In this document: piece after piece, positions 7,497 to 16,433 of the stretch
How the letters are laid out: every line of letters begins with the position of its first letter
Numbering within the stretch: position 1 is the first letter of the stretch
Assembly (NCBI GenBank): GCA_021846275.1
Contig: JAJZBZ010000001.1
Location: 806,001 to 870,000 of the forward strand
Direction of reading: 5' to 3'
Source of the DNA: Acidobacteriota bacterium
GTDB lineage: Bacteria > Acidobacteriota > Terriglobia > Terriglobales > Acidobacteriaceae
Length of the DNA stretch: 64,000 nucleotides
Notes under the pieces: model-generated
The model's database searches: none
The model's input: only the letters and a program-made list of their open reading frames with translations
What the model was told of the DNA's origin: nothing
Position numbers and translations under genes: made by a program

Positions 7497-10301
7497 GTGC
7501 TGAAATTTTTGCAATCCCTTACCGTCCTGACTGCTGTGGCTGGAGGTGGTGTGTGCCTGGCACAAACCGCTGCGACAGCAAACCCTATTCAACCCAAGAC
7601 AAACAACAGCGCACTGCATGCGGCAGGCGCGGAAACGACGGTTACCGATCCGGTGGCCGATCCTCGCGCGGAGATTCGCGTGGGTCATGCGCGATTTACG
7701 GTGCTGACTTCGCGGATGATTCGCATGGAGTGGGCAGCGGATGGAAAGTTTGAGGACCACGCTTCGTTTGTGTTTCTGAATCGGCGGATGCCGGTGCCGG
7801 AGTTTCATGCACGAAAGACGGCGGACGGCGTGACGATTACAACGGATGCGCTGACGCTGCGCTATGCGCCGGATGCGAATGGAGACGGCGAGTTCAATGC
7901 GGAGAATCTTTCGATTCACCTGACGGTGGATGGGAAGCTCGTGACGTGGCAGCCGGGCGTGAAGGACACGGAAAACCTGATGGGCACGACGCGGACGCTG
8001 GACGGAGCGCGCGGAGACAAGACGCGGGAGCCGATTGGGCAGGGACTGGTTTCGCGCGCGGGCTGGGCGCTGGTGGATGACTCGAAGCGGCCGCTTTTTG
8101 ACTCGGCGGATTTTCGATTTCTGCAAGGAGAAAAAAGCGAGTGGCCGTGGGTGATGCTGCGTCCGGCGGGCGAGCGGCAGGACTGGTATTTCTTTGGCTA
8201 TGGGCATGATTATCGCGCGGCGCTGGGGGATTTTGTGCGCGTGGCGGGACGGATTCCGCTGCCGCCGCGATTTGCGTTTGGGACGTGGTGGTCGCGCTAC
8301 TGGGCGTACAGCGATCAGGAGATTCTGCGCATCGCAAACGGCTTCCGCGAGAACGATACGCCGCTCGATGTGTTTGTGATCGACATGGACTGGCACATGA
8401 ACGAGCAGCAGTTGAAGGCTGCGGGCGATGTGGATCAATCCGGGCATGGCCTGGGATGGACGGGATATACGTGGAACAAGGTTCTGTTTCCGTATCCGAA
8501 GGATTTTCTGGAGCGTCTGCACGCGGACGGACTGAAGACAAGTCTGAACCTGCATCCGGCATCGGGCGTGGAGCCGTGGGAAGCGCAGTATCCGGAGATG
8601 GCGCGCGCGATGGGGATTGATCCGGCGACGAAGAAGTATGTGCCGTTTGACATTGCGAACAAGAAATTCGCGACGAATTACATCAACATTCTGCACCATC
8701 CGCTGGAAAAGGAAGGGATCGATTTCTGGTGGCTGGACTGGCAGCAGGAACCGACGACGAGTTTGCCGGGTGTGAGTCCGACGTGGTGGCTGAACTATGT
8801 GCATTTCACGGATCAGCAGCGCGAGGGCAAGCGTCCGCTGCTGTTTCATCGCTGGGGCGGGCTGGGAAATCATCGCTACCAGATCGGGTTCTCGGGCGAT
8901 ACGGTTTCGGTGTGGGATTCGCTGGCGTTTCAGCCGTGGTTTACGGCGACGGCGGCGAATGTGGGCTATGCGTACTGGAGCCACGACATTGGCGGACACA
9001 TGCCGGGAGCGGTGGAGCCGGAGCTGTATACGCGCTGGGTGCAGTTTGGCGAGTTCAGCCCGATCCTGAGAACACATACGACGAAGAATCCGGAGTCGGA
9101 GCGCAGGATATGGGCGTATCCGGAACCGTATTCGTCGATACTGCGCAAGAGCTTCCAGATGCGATATGCGATGCAGCCGTATCTCTACACTGAGGCGCGG
9201 CGCACGTATGACACGGGCGTGGCGTTTCTGCATCCGCTCTACTACGACTGGCCGGAGGCGGATGAAGCGTACACGAGCCGCGACGAGTATATGTTTGGCA
9301 AGCAGATGCTGGTTGCTCCGGTGGTGAAGGCGGCGGACGCTGTGACGGGACTGGCGACGGAGAGCGTGTGGCTGCCGAAGGGCGAGTGGATCGAGTGGGC
9401 AACGGGCAGGCACTTCACGGGGCCGACGACGGTGGAGCGCAGCTATTCGATTGAGCAGACGGCGGTGTTTCTGAAGGCGGGAGCGATTGTGCCGATGGAG
9501 CCGCCGATGCTGTATACGGGGCAGAAGCCGGTGGACCCGCTGATTGTGAATGTGTGGCCGCTGAAGCCGGGCGAAAGCTCGGAGTATCACGTGTATGAGG
9601 ACTCCGGCAAAGCGGTTGAGTATCAGTATGGCGCGTGGACGAAGGTTCCGGTGAAGGTGACGGAGAACGGGAACACGCTGCGCGTGGAGATTGGGCCGGT
9701 CGAGGGCAGCTTTGCCGGAATGCTGACGGAGCGTGGCTACGAGCTGCGGCTGCCTGCGGACTGGCCGCCCGCGAGCGTGACTGTGAATGGAGTTGCCGTG
9801 AAGCAGGCCGACGCGCTGGGCAAGGGCGGATGGAGTTTCGAGGGCAATACGCTGACGACGACGATTCCGGTGAGTCGGCGGAGCGTGCATGAGGCGGTTA
9901 CGATCGAGGTGACGCGCTCGGCGGAGATGATGGCGAAGCGCGGCGAACTGGATGGCTTCAGCGGCGCGATGACACGGTTGCGCGGGGCGTATGAGGCGAT
10001 GCAGGCGACGTGGCCGGCGTCGCAGCCGCCGGATGCGCTGATTCACGCGATGCAGACCGGGGATCGACTTGGCTACCATCCGGAGACGGCGCTGCGTGAG
10101 ATGGATGCTTTCCAGGCGAGCCTGACGGCGGCGAGCGAGGCCGTGAGCAAGGCTGGAAGTGATTTTGACCAGCACATGGCGGCGATGGAAAAGCAGTTTG
10201 CGCACTCAAGCTGGCGCGCGCCGGTGACGGAGGCGCAGCGGGAGTCGCGCGTGAATGCAATGGCCCGGGCGAAGACGCTGACGGCGGCGGCGGCGAACTG
10301 A
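7497..10301 (+). CDS. secreted glycoside hydrolase family 31 (alpha-glucosidase/alpha-xylosidase type)
   Basis: A 934-residue protein from GTG 7497, decided by GGAGG at ideal spacing just upstream. A signal peptide spans residues 1-23 (ending C-L-A-Q). An N-terminal beta-sandwich leads into a TIM barrel with V-F-V-I-D-M-D-W-H. The nucleophile is D414 in W-W-L-D-W-Q-Q-E, and the likely acid/base is D468 in G-F-S-G-D-T. A beta C-domain follows (about 570-780). The last 140 or so residues are a charged helical extension (R-G-E-L-D-G-F, A-M-Q-A-T-W) not usual for the family. GH31 enzymes release alpha-linked glucose or xylose; specificity is not readable here. It converges on the GH28 gene, suggesting work on plant polysaccharide side chains. 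Confidence 0.92.
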   Translation: MLKFLQSLTVLTAVAGGGVCLAQTAATANPIQPKTNNSALHAAGAETTVTDPVADPRAEIRVGHARFTVLTSRMIRMEWAADGKFEDHASFVFLNRRMPVPEFHARKTADGVTITTDALTLRYAPDANGDGEFNAENLSIHLTVDGKLVTWQPGVKDTENLMGTTRTLDGARGDKTREPIGQGLVSRAGWALVDDSKRPLFDSADFRFLQGEKSEWPWVMLRPAGERQDWYFFGYGHDYRAALGDFVRVAGRIPLPPRFAFGTWWSRYWAYSDQEILRIANGFRENDTPLDVFVIDMDWHMNEQQLKAAGDVDQSGHGLGWTGYTWNKVLFPYPKDFLERLHADGLKTSLNLHPASGVEPWEAQYPEMARAMGIDPATKKYVPFDIANKKFATNYINILHHPLEKEGIDFWWLDWQQEPTTSLPGVSPTWWLNYVHFTDQQREGKRPLLFHRWGGLGNHRYQIGFSGDTVSVWDSLAFQPWFTATAANVGYAYWSHDIGGHMPGAVEPELYTRWVQFGEFSPILRTHTTKNPESERRIWAYPEPYSSILRKSFQMRYAMQPYLYTEARRTYDTGVAFLHPLYYDWPEADEAYTSRDEYMFGKQMLVAPVVKAADAVTGLATESVWLPKGEWIEWATGRHFTGPTTVERSYSIEQTAVFLKAGAIVPMEPPMLYTGQKPVDPLIVNVWPLKPGESSEYHVYEDSGKAVEYQYGAWTKVPVKVTENGNTLRVEIGPVEGSFAGMLTERGYELRLPADWPPASVTVNGVAVKQADALGKGGWSFEGNTLTTTIPVSRRSVHEAVTIEVTRSAEMMAKRGELDGFSGAMTRLRGAYEAMQATWPASQPPDALIHAMQTGDRLGYHPETALREMDAFQASLTAASEAVSKAGSDFDQHMAAMEKQFAHSSWRAPVTEAQRESRVNAMARAKTLTAAAAN

Positions 10302-10324
10302 AGACGAGCCATGCTGAAAAGGAC

Positions 10325-10362
10325 AAATCCCACGGCTCATCCGCCGTGGGATTTTGTTTTTC
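10325..10362 (+). terminator. rho-independent terminator of the GH31 gene
   Basis: An 11-bp perfect stem, AAATCCCACGG with its complement, and an 8-nt loop, followed by TGTTTTTC. It lies 23 nt past the GH31 stop. The A-rich 5' flank allows weak action on the minus strand too. The remaining bases to 10509 show no gene. Confidence 0.85.
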
Positions 10363-10509
10363 GTCCTGCGCTCTGTCCCTGAGCCGGGAGCAGGATCGAG
10401 AGGCTTGTCGCAGTTGAGGGTTTGCGCGATGGTGACGGCGGCGAGCGCGGCGGGCGCTGTTACGGAGAGTGTGAAGATTGCAGTGACGGTTCCGTAATCG
10501 GCCTGAGCG

Positions 10510-12150
10510 TCAGAGCTTTCGCGAGCTGACATTGGCGAGCGTGATGTCTTCGGCGGCGCGGCTCCAGCCGATGCGCAGGTCGGTGACGTTGTTCAGCGAG
10601 AAGACATTGCCGTTTGCGCGCGGGGCGGTGATGGCGAAGAAATCGGCGCGATCGACCTCGACGAGCGAAAAAGCGGGGCGAGAATCGGGCAACATGGGCG
10701 CGAGTTCGACGTGGCTCATCTCCAGATGGCGGAGGTGGCGTAGATAGAAGCCGTAGCTGGGGGTTTCGCCGAAGCGGTTCGGATCGGGGTATTGATTCTC
10801 GGCTTCGGGAAGATCGGGAACGGCGGCGGAGACGCCGCCGGCTGGCTCGATGTAAATGTCGGAGAGCTTCACGTCCTCGATGGAGGAGTTCGGGATGCCT
10901 GTGAAGATGGAGCCGAATCGCGCGGGCGCGTTGTGGCAGACGAGGTTGCTGATGAGGATGCGGCGCAGGGTGCCGACCTGTGTTTTGCCTTCAGGGCCGC
11001 GCAGGCGCGAGCCGAGGCGAAGAAAAATGGGTCCGGTGACGAGGTCGCGCATGGTGGTGTTGGTGATGGTGACGTCTTCGAGGAGCGCGCCATCGACGGA
11101 CTCAAAGGCGTAACCCTGGCAGCCCTCAAAGACGCAGTTGGCGATGGTGATGTTGAGGAAGCCGCCGTTGGATTCGGTGCCGCATTTGATGCGTCCGGTG
11201 CGTGGGACGCGATCGGTGTCGGCGAATTTGCGAAAGCTGCCGTCGAGGACGGAGCCGAGCTGGTAGGCGCCGGTGACGAAGCAGTTGGAGATGGTGAGAT
11301 TGCGCGTGGGGCGGGCGTAGCCGAGCGCGTAACTGGATTTGGGGCAGATGCCGTCATCCCACGGCGAGTTGACGGTGCAGTTGGTGACGCGGACGTTCTG
11401 GCAGCAGTCGATGTCCATGCCGTCGCGGTCGGTGTCGATTTTCAGGTTGTCGATGGTGACGTTGTCGACGCCGGTGAGCAGGATGCCGAAGTGGCCGGCC
11501 TTGAGGATGGAGAAATCGCGGAGCAGGAGATTGTGACAGTTCCTGAGCGCGATGGCTTTGTTGCCGACGCCGGGCTGCTCGGCGATGAAGGGCGCGCCGT
11601 CGCCTTTGCGACCGCGACCGTTGGACAGGCCGCGGCCCCAGATGAGTCCCTGGCCGGTGATGCTGAAGTCGTGGATGTCCTCGGCCCAGAGCAGCGAGTT
11701 ATGCCAGTGATTGTGGCCGTAATCCTGATAGGCGTTCCAGGCGGTGTTTGGCTCGGCGGCATCGTAGGCTCCGCCGTTGTAGCCGGTGGAGTCGCCAGGC
11801 AGCGGCGAGTCGGCGGCGATCAGCGTTGCGCCCTGGTCAAGATGAAGATGGACGAAGCTCTTGAGCCGCAGTGAGAAGGAAAGATAATTTCCAGCCGGGA
11901 AAAGGACAACGCCACCGCCTGCGGCGGCCGCCGCATCGATGGCCGACTGAATGGCGCGCGTGTCGAGCGCCTTGCCGTCGCCGGCGGCTCCGTGATGGCG
12001 GACGTTGAAGAGGCCGTCGGCGCGGAGTGAGTCGGAGGTGGCACTGGGTGCGGCTGCGGCGGCAATGGAGGCGGCAGGGATGGCGGTGGCAGCCAGGCCG
12101 AAAGCACTGTTTTTGAGGAAGCTGCGGCGGAAAACGTCAAACTCACGCAT
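10510..12150 (-). CDS. exported glycoside hydrolase family 28 (polygalacturonase-like)
   Basis: A 546-residue protein from ATG 12150, which begins with a twin-arginine signal (R-R-S-F-L-K-N-S-A-F-G, hydrophobic A-A-T-A-I-P-A-A-S). It is a right-handed beta-helix pectinase: F-N-V-R-H-H-G-A-A-G-D-G at the N-terminus is the usual GH28 entry motif, then D-G-M-D-I-D (the N-T-D site region), W-D-D-G-I-C-P-K with the catalytic Asp pair, and R-I-K for substrate carboxylate binding. The classic GHG motif is not intact, so a non-standard galacturonan, rhamnogalacturonan or xylogalacturonan activity is possible. It is downstream of and co-directional with the 12.3-16.1 kb receptor, but a strong terminator separates them. 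Confidence 0.88.
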   Translation of the reverse strand: MREFDVFRRSFLKNSAFGLAATAIPAASIAAAAAPSATSDSLRADGLFNVRHHGAAGDGKALDTRAIQSAIDAAAAAGGGVVLFPAGNYLSFSLRLKSFVHLHLDQGATLIAADSPLPGDSTGYNGGAYDAAEPNTAWNAYQDYGHNHWHNSLLWAEDIHDFSITGQGLIWGRGLSNGRGRKGDGAPFIAEQPGVGNKAIALRNCHNLLLRDFSILKAGHFGILLTGVDNVTIDNLKIDTDRDGMDIDCCQNVRVTNCTVNSPWDDGICPKSSYALGYARPTRNLTISNCFVTGAYQLGSVLDGSFRKFADTDRVPRTGRIKCGTESNGGFLNITIANCVFEGCQGYAFESVDGALLEDVTITNTTMRDLVTGPIFLRLGSRLRGPEGKTQVGTLRRILISNLVCHNAPARFGSIFTGIPNSSIEDVKLSDIYIEPAGGVSAAVPDLPEAENQYPDPNRFGETPSYGFYLRHLRHLEMSHVELAPMLPDSRPAFSLVEVDRADFFAITAPRANGNVFSLNNVTDLRIGWSRAAEDITLANVSSRKL

Positions 12151-12221
12151 CGGGAAAACATCCTTTCCACTGTCGAAAAAATGATTGCACAGGTTGCTGG
12201 TTTCCGGGTTGATTTTGAAGC

Positions 12222-12260
12222 AAAGAAAAGAAGGCGTGGAGCCGCACCGTGCTCCACGCC
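12222..12260 (-). terminator. terminator/attenuating hairpin between receptor and GH28 genes
   Basis: A 10-bp perfect stem (GGCGTGGAGC with its complement, 12233-12242 and 12251-12260) and an 8-nt loop. Read on the minus strand, the tail is TTCTTTTCTTTG. It lies 20 nt past the receptor stop and about 70 nt before the GH28 start. It should end receptor transcripts or reduce read-through into GH28. Confidence 0.8.
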
Positions 12261-12279
12261 CAAGGAAAGTCACACAAAG

Positions 12280-15200
12280 CTAGAAGACGATGCGGCCACC
12301 GATCTGGACCTGGCGCGGCAGGCTGTTCTGGGCCACGTTGGTGATGTATCCGAAGTCGCTCGACGTGGGGCTGTTGACGTTTGGCGCGGAGAAGACCGCG
12401 TGGTTGAGCGTGTTGAAGGTTTCAAAGCGCAACTGGAAGTAAGCGCCATGGCCGAAGTTGAAGTTTTTGAGGATGGAAGCGTCGAGGTTGTTGTAGCCAT
12501 CCTGGCGAACCCAGGAGAGCGTCTGCGGCAGTGTGCGCAGGTGGAAGGTGTATTGACCGTTGATGAACTGGGTTCCGTTGCAGGCTCCGCTGGTCGGGCA
12601 GGAGGACGAGTTGCCGGTGACGAAGTTCTGGGTGCTGAGAGCCGGCGTGCCGGAACCGACGGGGGATGTGTTGCGCGTCTGGTTGGAGATTTGCCGGAGA
12701 CTGACACCGGGCTGGAGGGGAATATCGGCGGAGAACTCAATGGGCGCACCGGATTGATACTGGTAGATGCCGTTGAGGACGTAACCGCCGAGGATCTCAT
12801 CCCAGAGTTTGCTTCCGCCGAAGCTGAAGAGCTTGCCCTGTCCGAAAGGCAGCTCGTAGGTGCCACCGATGGTCAGGTGTTCGGTGTGATCGAAGGGCGA
12901 GACGCGGCGCGTGAGCGAGGAGTCCTCGTCGTTGAGATAGGTGTCCTGCTCGATGAGTTTGGAGAAGCTGTAGTTGGCGGTCATGGTGAGGCCATGGGAC
13001 ATGCGATGCTCCCAGTGCGCGATGAGTTCCTCGAAGAAGGACTGGCCGATGGTCTGGTTCTCATCGGTGACGTTGCTGGTGCCGAACTGAGGGAAGCCAG
13101 TGATGAGGGCGGAGAACGGCACGGTTTTCGATTTGTTGACGCCGGTGGTGTTGTTGGCACCAAGCGTCTGATAGAACGGGTTGGTGACCGATTCGCTGTA
13201 AGCCTTTGCGATGCTCTGGTCACGATAGGGATTCGTGGTGAGGAAGGGCAGGAGCGTGGCGTTGAGGTTGTGAACCTCCACGGGCAGGTGAAGCGCGTGG
13301 TTGCCGACGTAGATCAGTTCGACCATGTCGTTGTGAGTGATGGCGCGCTGGGCGCTGAGGTTCCAGCGCTCGGAGTAGGGGTCGTGTTCCACCGGCGCGA
13401 GGAAGCTGATCGACTGGCCGAGGAAGGTGCTTGCGCCCTCGGATGAGCCGACTGGCTGTTGAAATCCATTCGGGAAGGGATTGCTGAGCGTGCCGGCTGA
13501 GGTTTCGCCGTTGTTGGTGGAGGCAAGATACTGCGTGGCCGCGCTGAATCCCTCCTGATTGGAAAGAGCGGCGGAGGAATACTGGCCCTCGGAGTTGAGA
13601 TTTGTGAGCGTCTCCGGCTGAACGAAGATCGCAAAACCACCGCGGATTTCTGTCTTCGGATTCAGACTCCAGGCAAAACCAAGCCGGGGACTGAGGAAGC
13701 CGTTATTTGTGGCGTAGACAGCGCCGTTGGCGCGATTGGGGAAAGTGAGTCCGCCGAGGGTGTTGATGCTGTTGACGGTGTAGCTGCCGCCGTCGGCGGA
13801 GACGGTGACGGGCGAGAATGTCGGCGTGGCGGAGTAGTTGATCGGAGCCGTGGGATTGAAGCCATTGACGGTGTGTCCGAGGCGTTCGCGGAATGGCGTA
13901 TCGATGTCGTAACGCACGCCGAGATTGAGGGTGAGGTTGTTATTGACGCGCCAGTCATCCTGAACAAAGGAGCCGATGTAGTACTGGTGATAATCGGCGC
14001 GGGCGTTGAGGTCGAATTCGCCGCCGGCCGGAAGGCCGAGCAGGAAGGTGGCCAGGTCGCCACCAAAGGTCTGGGGCGAAGCGCCCGTGCCAGACTCGAC
14101 GAATCCGGAGTTGAAGCTGAAGCTGCCGGACGAATCGCCGAAGTTCTGAATGCTGATGCGGTACTGTCGACCGTCAAAACCGATCTTGAGGGTGTGATTG
14201 CCGATGACCTTGACCATGTCCGTGAAGACCTGGTAACTGGTGCTGGGATCGAGCGCGGAGCCGGTGTCGCCGAGGCACTGGTAACTGGTGTGGCTGCCGC
14301 AACTGTTCCCGGTCTGGAAGTTAATGAACGGAAGCTGGACCAGTTCGCTGGAAGACTGCATGTAGCCGGGAAAACCGAGGCTGGTGGGACTGAACGCCGT
14401 GGCCGGGGTGCTGTGAACCTCGTTGAAGTAGGTCCAATTCAGACGCGTGTCGAAGATGGTCGTCGCGTTGAGCGTGTAGACGTTGTCGAGCGAAGTGCCC
14501 CAGTTTTCGCGAACTAGAACGGTGCCGGTGGCACCGTTGCCGAAGTAGTTGTTCTTGATCTGGCTGCGGAAGTTGTGGCGCATGTCGAAGAAGACATGAT
14601 CGGCGGCGTTGACGTTGTAATCGAGACGGCCAAACTCGTTGTCATAATTGTCGATGCTGGGCGCGTTGGCGATGTAGTTGTCCTGGCCGTCAGTGGCCGC
14701 GTTGGCTGCGTTGTTTGGCGAGGGGAAGAGCTTCATGTACGCAAGCGCAATGGAGTTCAGCGGACCGAGGCTGGTGAGTTGGTTGTTGAGGATGGGAGCG
14801 CGGGTATAGGACGAGCCGTTGACCGTGACCTGATAGGGATTGTAGAGCTGGTTTGGATCGGGATATGGGCTGGTGTTGCTGCCGCTCGGATTACAGATGG
14901 CGGCGGCCGAACCAGGATCGTTGGCAAATCCAGCCGGACAGCCGGCGGCCAGCGTCTGGTAGAAGTCGCCCGCCTTTTCGCCGCCGGATGCGCTGCTGAA
15001 GAGCGGATCGGTGTCGGTGGGCACGGTGATGGTCGCGGTGTTCGGGGTGGAGTCCTTCAGACCTTCAAAGGCGAAGAAGAAGAGGAGTTTGTTGCGCCCG
15101 TCGTAGAGTTTTGGGATGCGGACAGGGCCGCCGATGCTGAGGCCGTACTGGTTGAAATGAAAGACAGGGGTGGGTTTGTTACTGCGATTGTTGAAGTAGG

Positions 15201-16122
15201 TGTTGGCGTCGATGCCGGAGATTTGTCCGAACTCGTAGGCAGTGCCGTGGAATTCGTTGGTGCCGCTCTTGGTGACGAGGTTGAGGACGCCGCCAATGGT
15301 GTGGCCGAAGCTGGCATCGGTGTCAAAGGGGCGCACGGAAACTTCGGCGACGGAATCCTCAGTGGGAGCGTAGGCGAGAGCGCCAAGCAGAGTCATGTCG
15401 GGCGAGCCGTCGAGGAGGACTTCGCTGACCTGATTCGGCGTGCCGCCCATGGACCAGGAATTGCCGGCGTTGTTGTCAAAAGGGTGAATCTGCTGGGGCG
15501 CGGCGGTGTTGATGACGCCGGGCGCGAGTTCAGCCAGAGTGGTCGGCGTACGACCGTTCAGGGGCAGGTCGGCGACGGCCTGGGTGTCAATGACGGAGCC
15601 GATGGCGGCGTTGGCCTGATCGAGTTGCGGCGGAGCGCCGGTGACGGTGACCGACTCGGTGGCGGCGCCGATTGTCATTTTCAGATCAATGACCTCGTGC
15701 TGCTGGGATTGCAGGGCGACATCCTTGCGGATAACCGCTTCGAAGCCCCTGGCGGTGGCACTGATTGTGTATTCGCCGGGCAACAGGAACGGAACGACGT
15801 ACTGTCCGGTGGCATCGCTGACGGTGTGGTCCGTTGTTCCGGTGTTCACCTCTCGGATGCTGATGGAAGCGCCGGGAATCACTGCGCCGGTGGAGTCCAT
15901 CACAGTTCCTGAAAGCGTGCCGCGAAACTCCTGAGCCCGAGCCGAAAGCGAACTGGCAAAGAAGACCACGACCACCCAGAGAAGACAGAAAAGCGAACCG
16001 GCGAAGGTGGAGATTTGCGAGGAGGAAGAATGATTGCGTCCCACAGGTCGATGGACCGCAAGATTAGAATGGTTTTCTAGTGGTCCTACCAGTTGGAGAC
16101 CACAATCAAAGTTGTTATGCAT
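12280..16122 (-). CDS. large Oar-like TonB-dependent receptor
   Basis: About 1280 residues from ATG 16122, with AAGG 9 nt upstream. The frame also allows ATG 16131 or GTG 16044. The hydrophobic export segment (F-C-L-L-W-V-V-V-V-F-F-A-S-S-L, cut near A-R-A-Q) is far from 16122, so the N-region is long unless GTG 16044 is used. A carboxypeptidase-regulatory domain (G-T-L-S-G-T-V-M-D-S-T-G-A-V-I-P-G-A) and a plug (L-P-L-N-G-R-T-P, L-L-D-G-S-P-D) precede a barrel ending in Q-I-G-G-R-I-V-F. Outer-membrane uptake receptor. The GH28 gene downstream and GH31 nearby suggest plant cell-wall oligosaccharides as substrate; this is inference from context. Confidence 0.9.
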   Translation of the reverse strand: MHNNFDCGLQLVGPLENHSNLAVHRPVGRNHSSSSQISTFAGSLFCLLWVVVVFFASSLSARAQEFRGTLSGTVMDSTGAVIPGASISIREVNTGTTDHTVSDATGQYVVPFLLPGEYTISATARGFEAVIRKDVALQSQQHEVIDLKMTIGAATESVTVTGAPPQLDQANAAIGSVIDTQAVADLPLNGRTPTTLAELAPGVINTAAPQQIHPFDNNAGNSWSMGGTPNQVSEVLLDGSPDMTLLGALAYAPTEDSVAEVSVRPFDTDASFGHTIGGVLNLVTKSGTNEFHGTAYEFGQISGIDANTYFNNRSNKPTPVFHFNQYGLSIGGPVRIPKLYDGRNKLLFFFAFEGLKDSTPNTATITVPTDTDPLFSSASGGEKAGDFYQTLAAGCPAGFANDPGSAAAICNPSGSNTSPYPDPNQLYNPYQVTVNGSSYTRAPILNNQLTSLGPLNSIALAYMKLFPSPNNAANAATDGQDNYIANAPSIDNYDNEFGRLDYNVNAADHVFFDMRHNFRSQIKNNYFGNGATGTVLVRENWGTSLDNVYTLNATTIFDTRLNWTYFNEVHSTPATAFSPTSLGFPGYMQSSSELVQLPFINFQTGNSCGSHTSYQCLGDTGSALDPSTSYQVFTDMVKVIGNHTLKIGFDGRQYRISIQNFGDSSGSFSFNSGFVESGTGASPQTFGGDLATFLLGLPAGGEFDLNARADYHQYYIGSFVQDDWRVNNNLTLNLGVRYDIDTPFRERLGHTVNGFNPTAPINYSATPTFSPVTVSADGGSYTVNSINTLGGLTFPNRANGAVYATNNGFLSPRLGFAWSLNPKTEIRGGFAIFVQPETLTNLNSEGQYSSAALSNQEGFSAATQYLASTNNGETSAGTLSNPFPNGFQQPVGSSEGASTFLGQSISFLAPVEHDPYSERWNLSAQRAITHNDMVELIYVGNHALHLPVEVHNLNATLLPFLTTNPYRDQSIAKAYSESVTNPFYQTLGANNTTGVNKSKTVPFSALITGFPQFGTSNVTDENQTIGQSFFEELIAHWEHRMSHGLTMTANYSFSKLIEQDTYLNDEDSSLTRRVSPFDHTEHLTIGGTYELPFGQGKLFSFGGSKLWDEILGGYVLNGIYQYQSGAPIEFSADIPLQPGVSLRQISNQTRNTSPVGSGTPALSTQNFVTGNSSSCPTSGACNGTQFINGQYTFHLRTLPQTLSWVRQDGYNNLDASILKNFNFGHGAYFQLRFETFNTLNHAVFSAPNVNSPTSSDFGYITNVAQNSLPRQVQIGGRIVF

Positions 16123-16177
16123 GCCTGGCATCCTTTGAATACAGATTTACCGCTGGGAATTTGGATCAACGTTGTGA

Positions 16178-16207
16178 ATTGTCCATGGATGGAAGAAGGA
16201 TTGTCAA
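16178..16207 (-). promoter_or_regulatory. sigma-70 type promoter of the 12.3-16.1 kb receptor
   Basis: On the minus strand, a perfect TTGACA (-35, 16202-16207), an 18-bp spacer and GACAAT (-10, 16178-16183). Predicted start near 16171, leaving a leader of about 50 nt before ATG 16122. Confidence 0.65.
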
Positions 16208-16389
16208 TAGAAAAAATAAAAAGTTTTTCGCTCGGATGCGAGTGTGCAGGAGTTCGAGAGGCCGACCGCAGAAGACCCAATTCCAATCCATTGGTCCGAC
16301 CATACAATGAAAATGTTTGCTGGATACTGGCAGTCAGCGATTTCTATTTCTAAATAAATCGATTCAGTCAGATGGGACGCAGACGTGCA

Positions 16390-16411
16390 GGCCCGGCGCT
16401 TACACCGGGCC
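16390..16411 (-). terminator. GC hairpin downstream of the isoaspartyl peptidase gene
   Basis: GGCCCGG and CCGGGCC pair over an 8-nt loop, 23 nt beyond the stop of the minus-strand gene at 16434. The tail lacks a U-run, so termination is likely but not certain. Confidence 0.5.
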
Positions 16412-16433
16412 AGTTAAATCGGAGCAGGGATGG

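Larger units (their letters stand above)
16132..16433. other. 302-bp intergenic region holding the receptor promoter and a terminator
   Basis: This AT-rich gap separates the receptor (minus) from the isoaspartyl peptidase (minus). It holds a good promoter at 16178-16207 and a GC hairpin at 16390-16411. I see no coding potential in it. Confidence 0.6.

Noticed and set aside
7449-10205. 918-residue minus-strand open frame opposite GH31
   Set aside because: Arg/His/Leu-rich antisense shadow lacking any motif; GH31 on the plus strand has catalytic motifs and a strong ribosome site.
10792-11874. 360-residue plus-strand open frame opposite GH28
   Set aside because: Gly/Asp/Val-rich antisense shadow; GH28 motifs are on the other strand.
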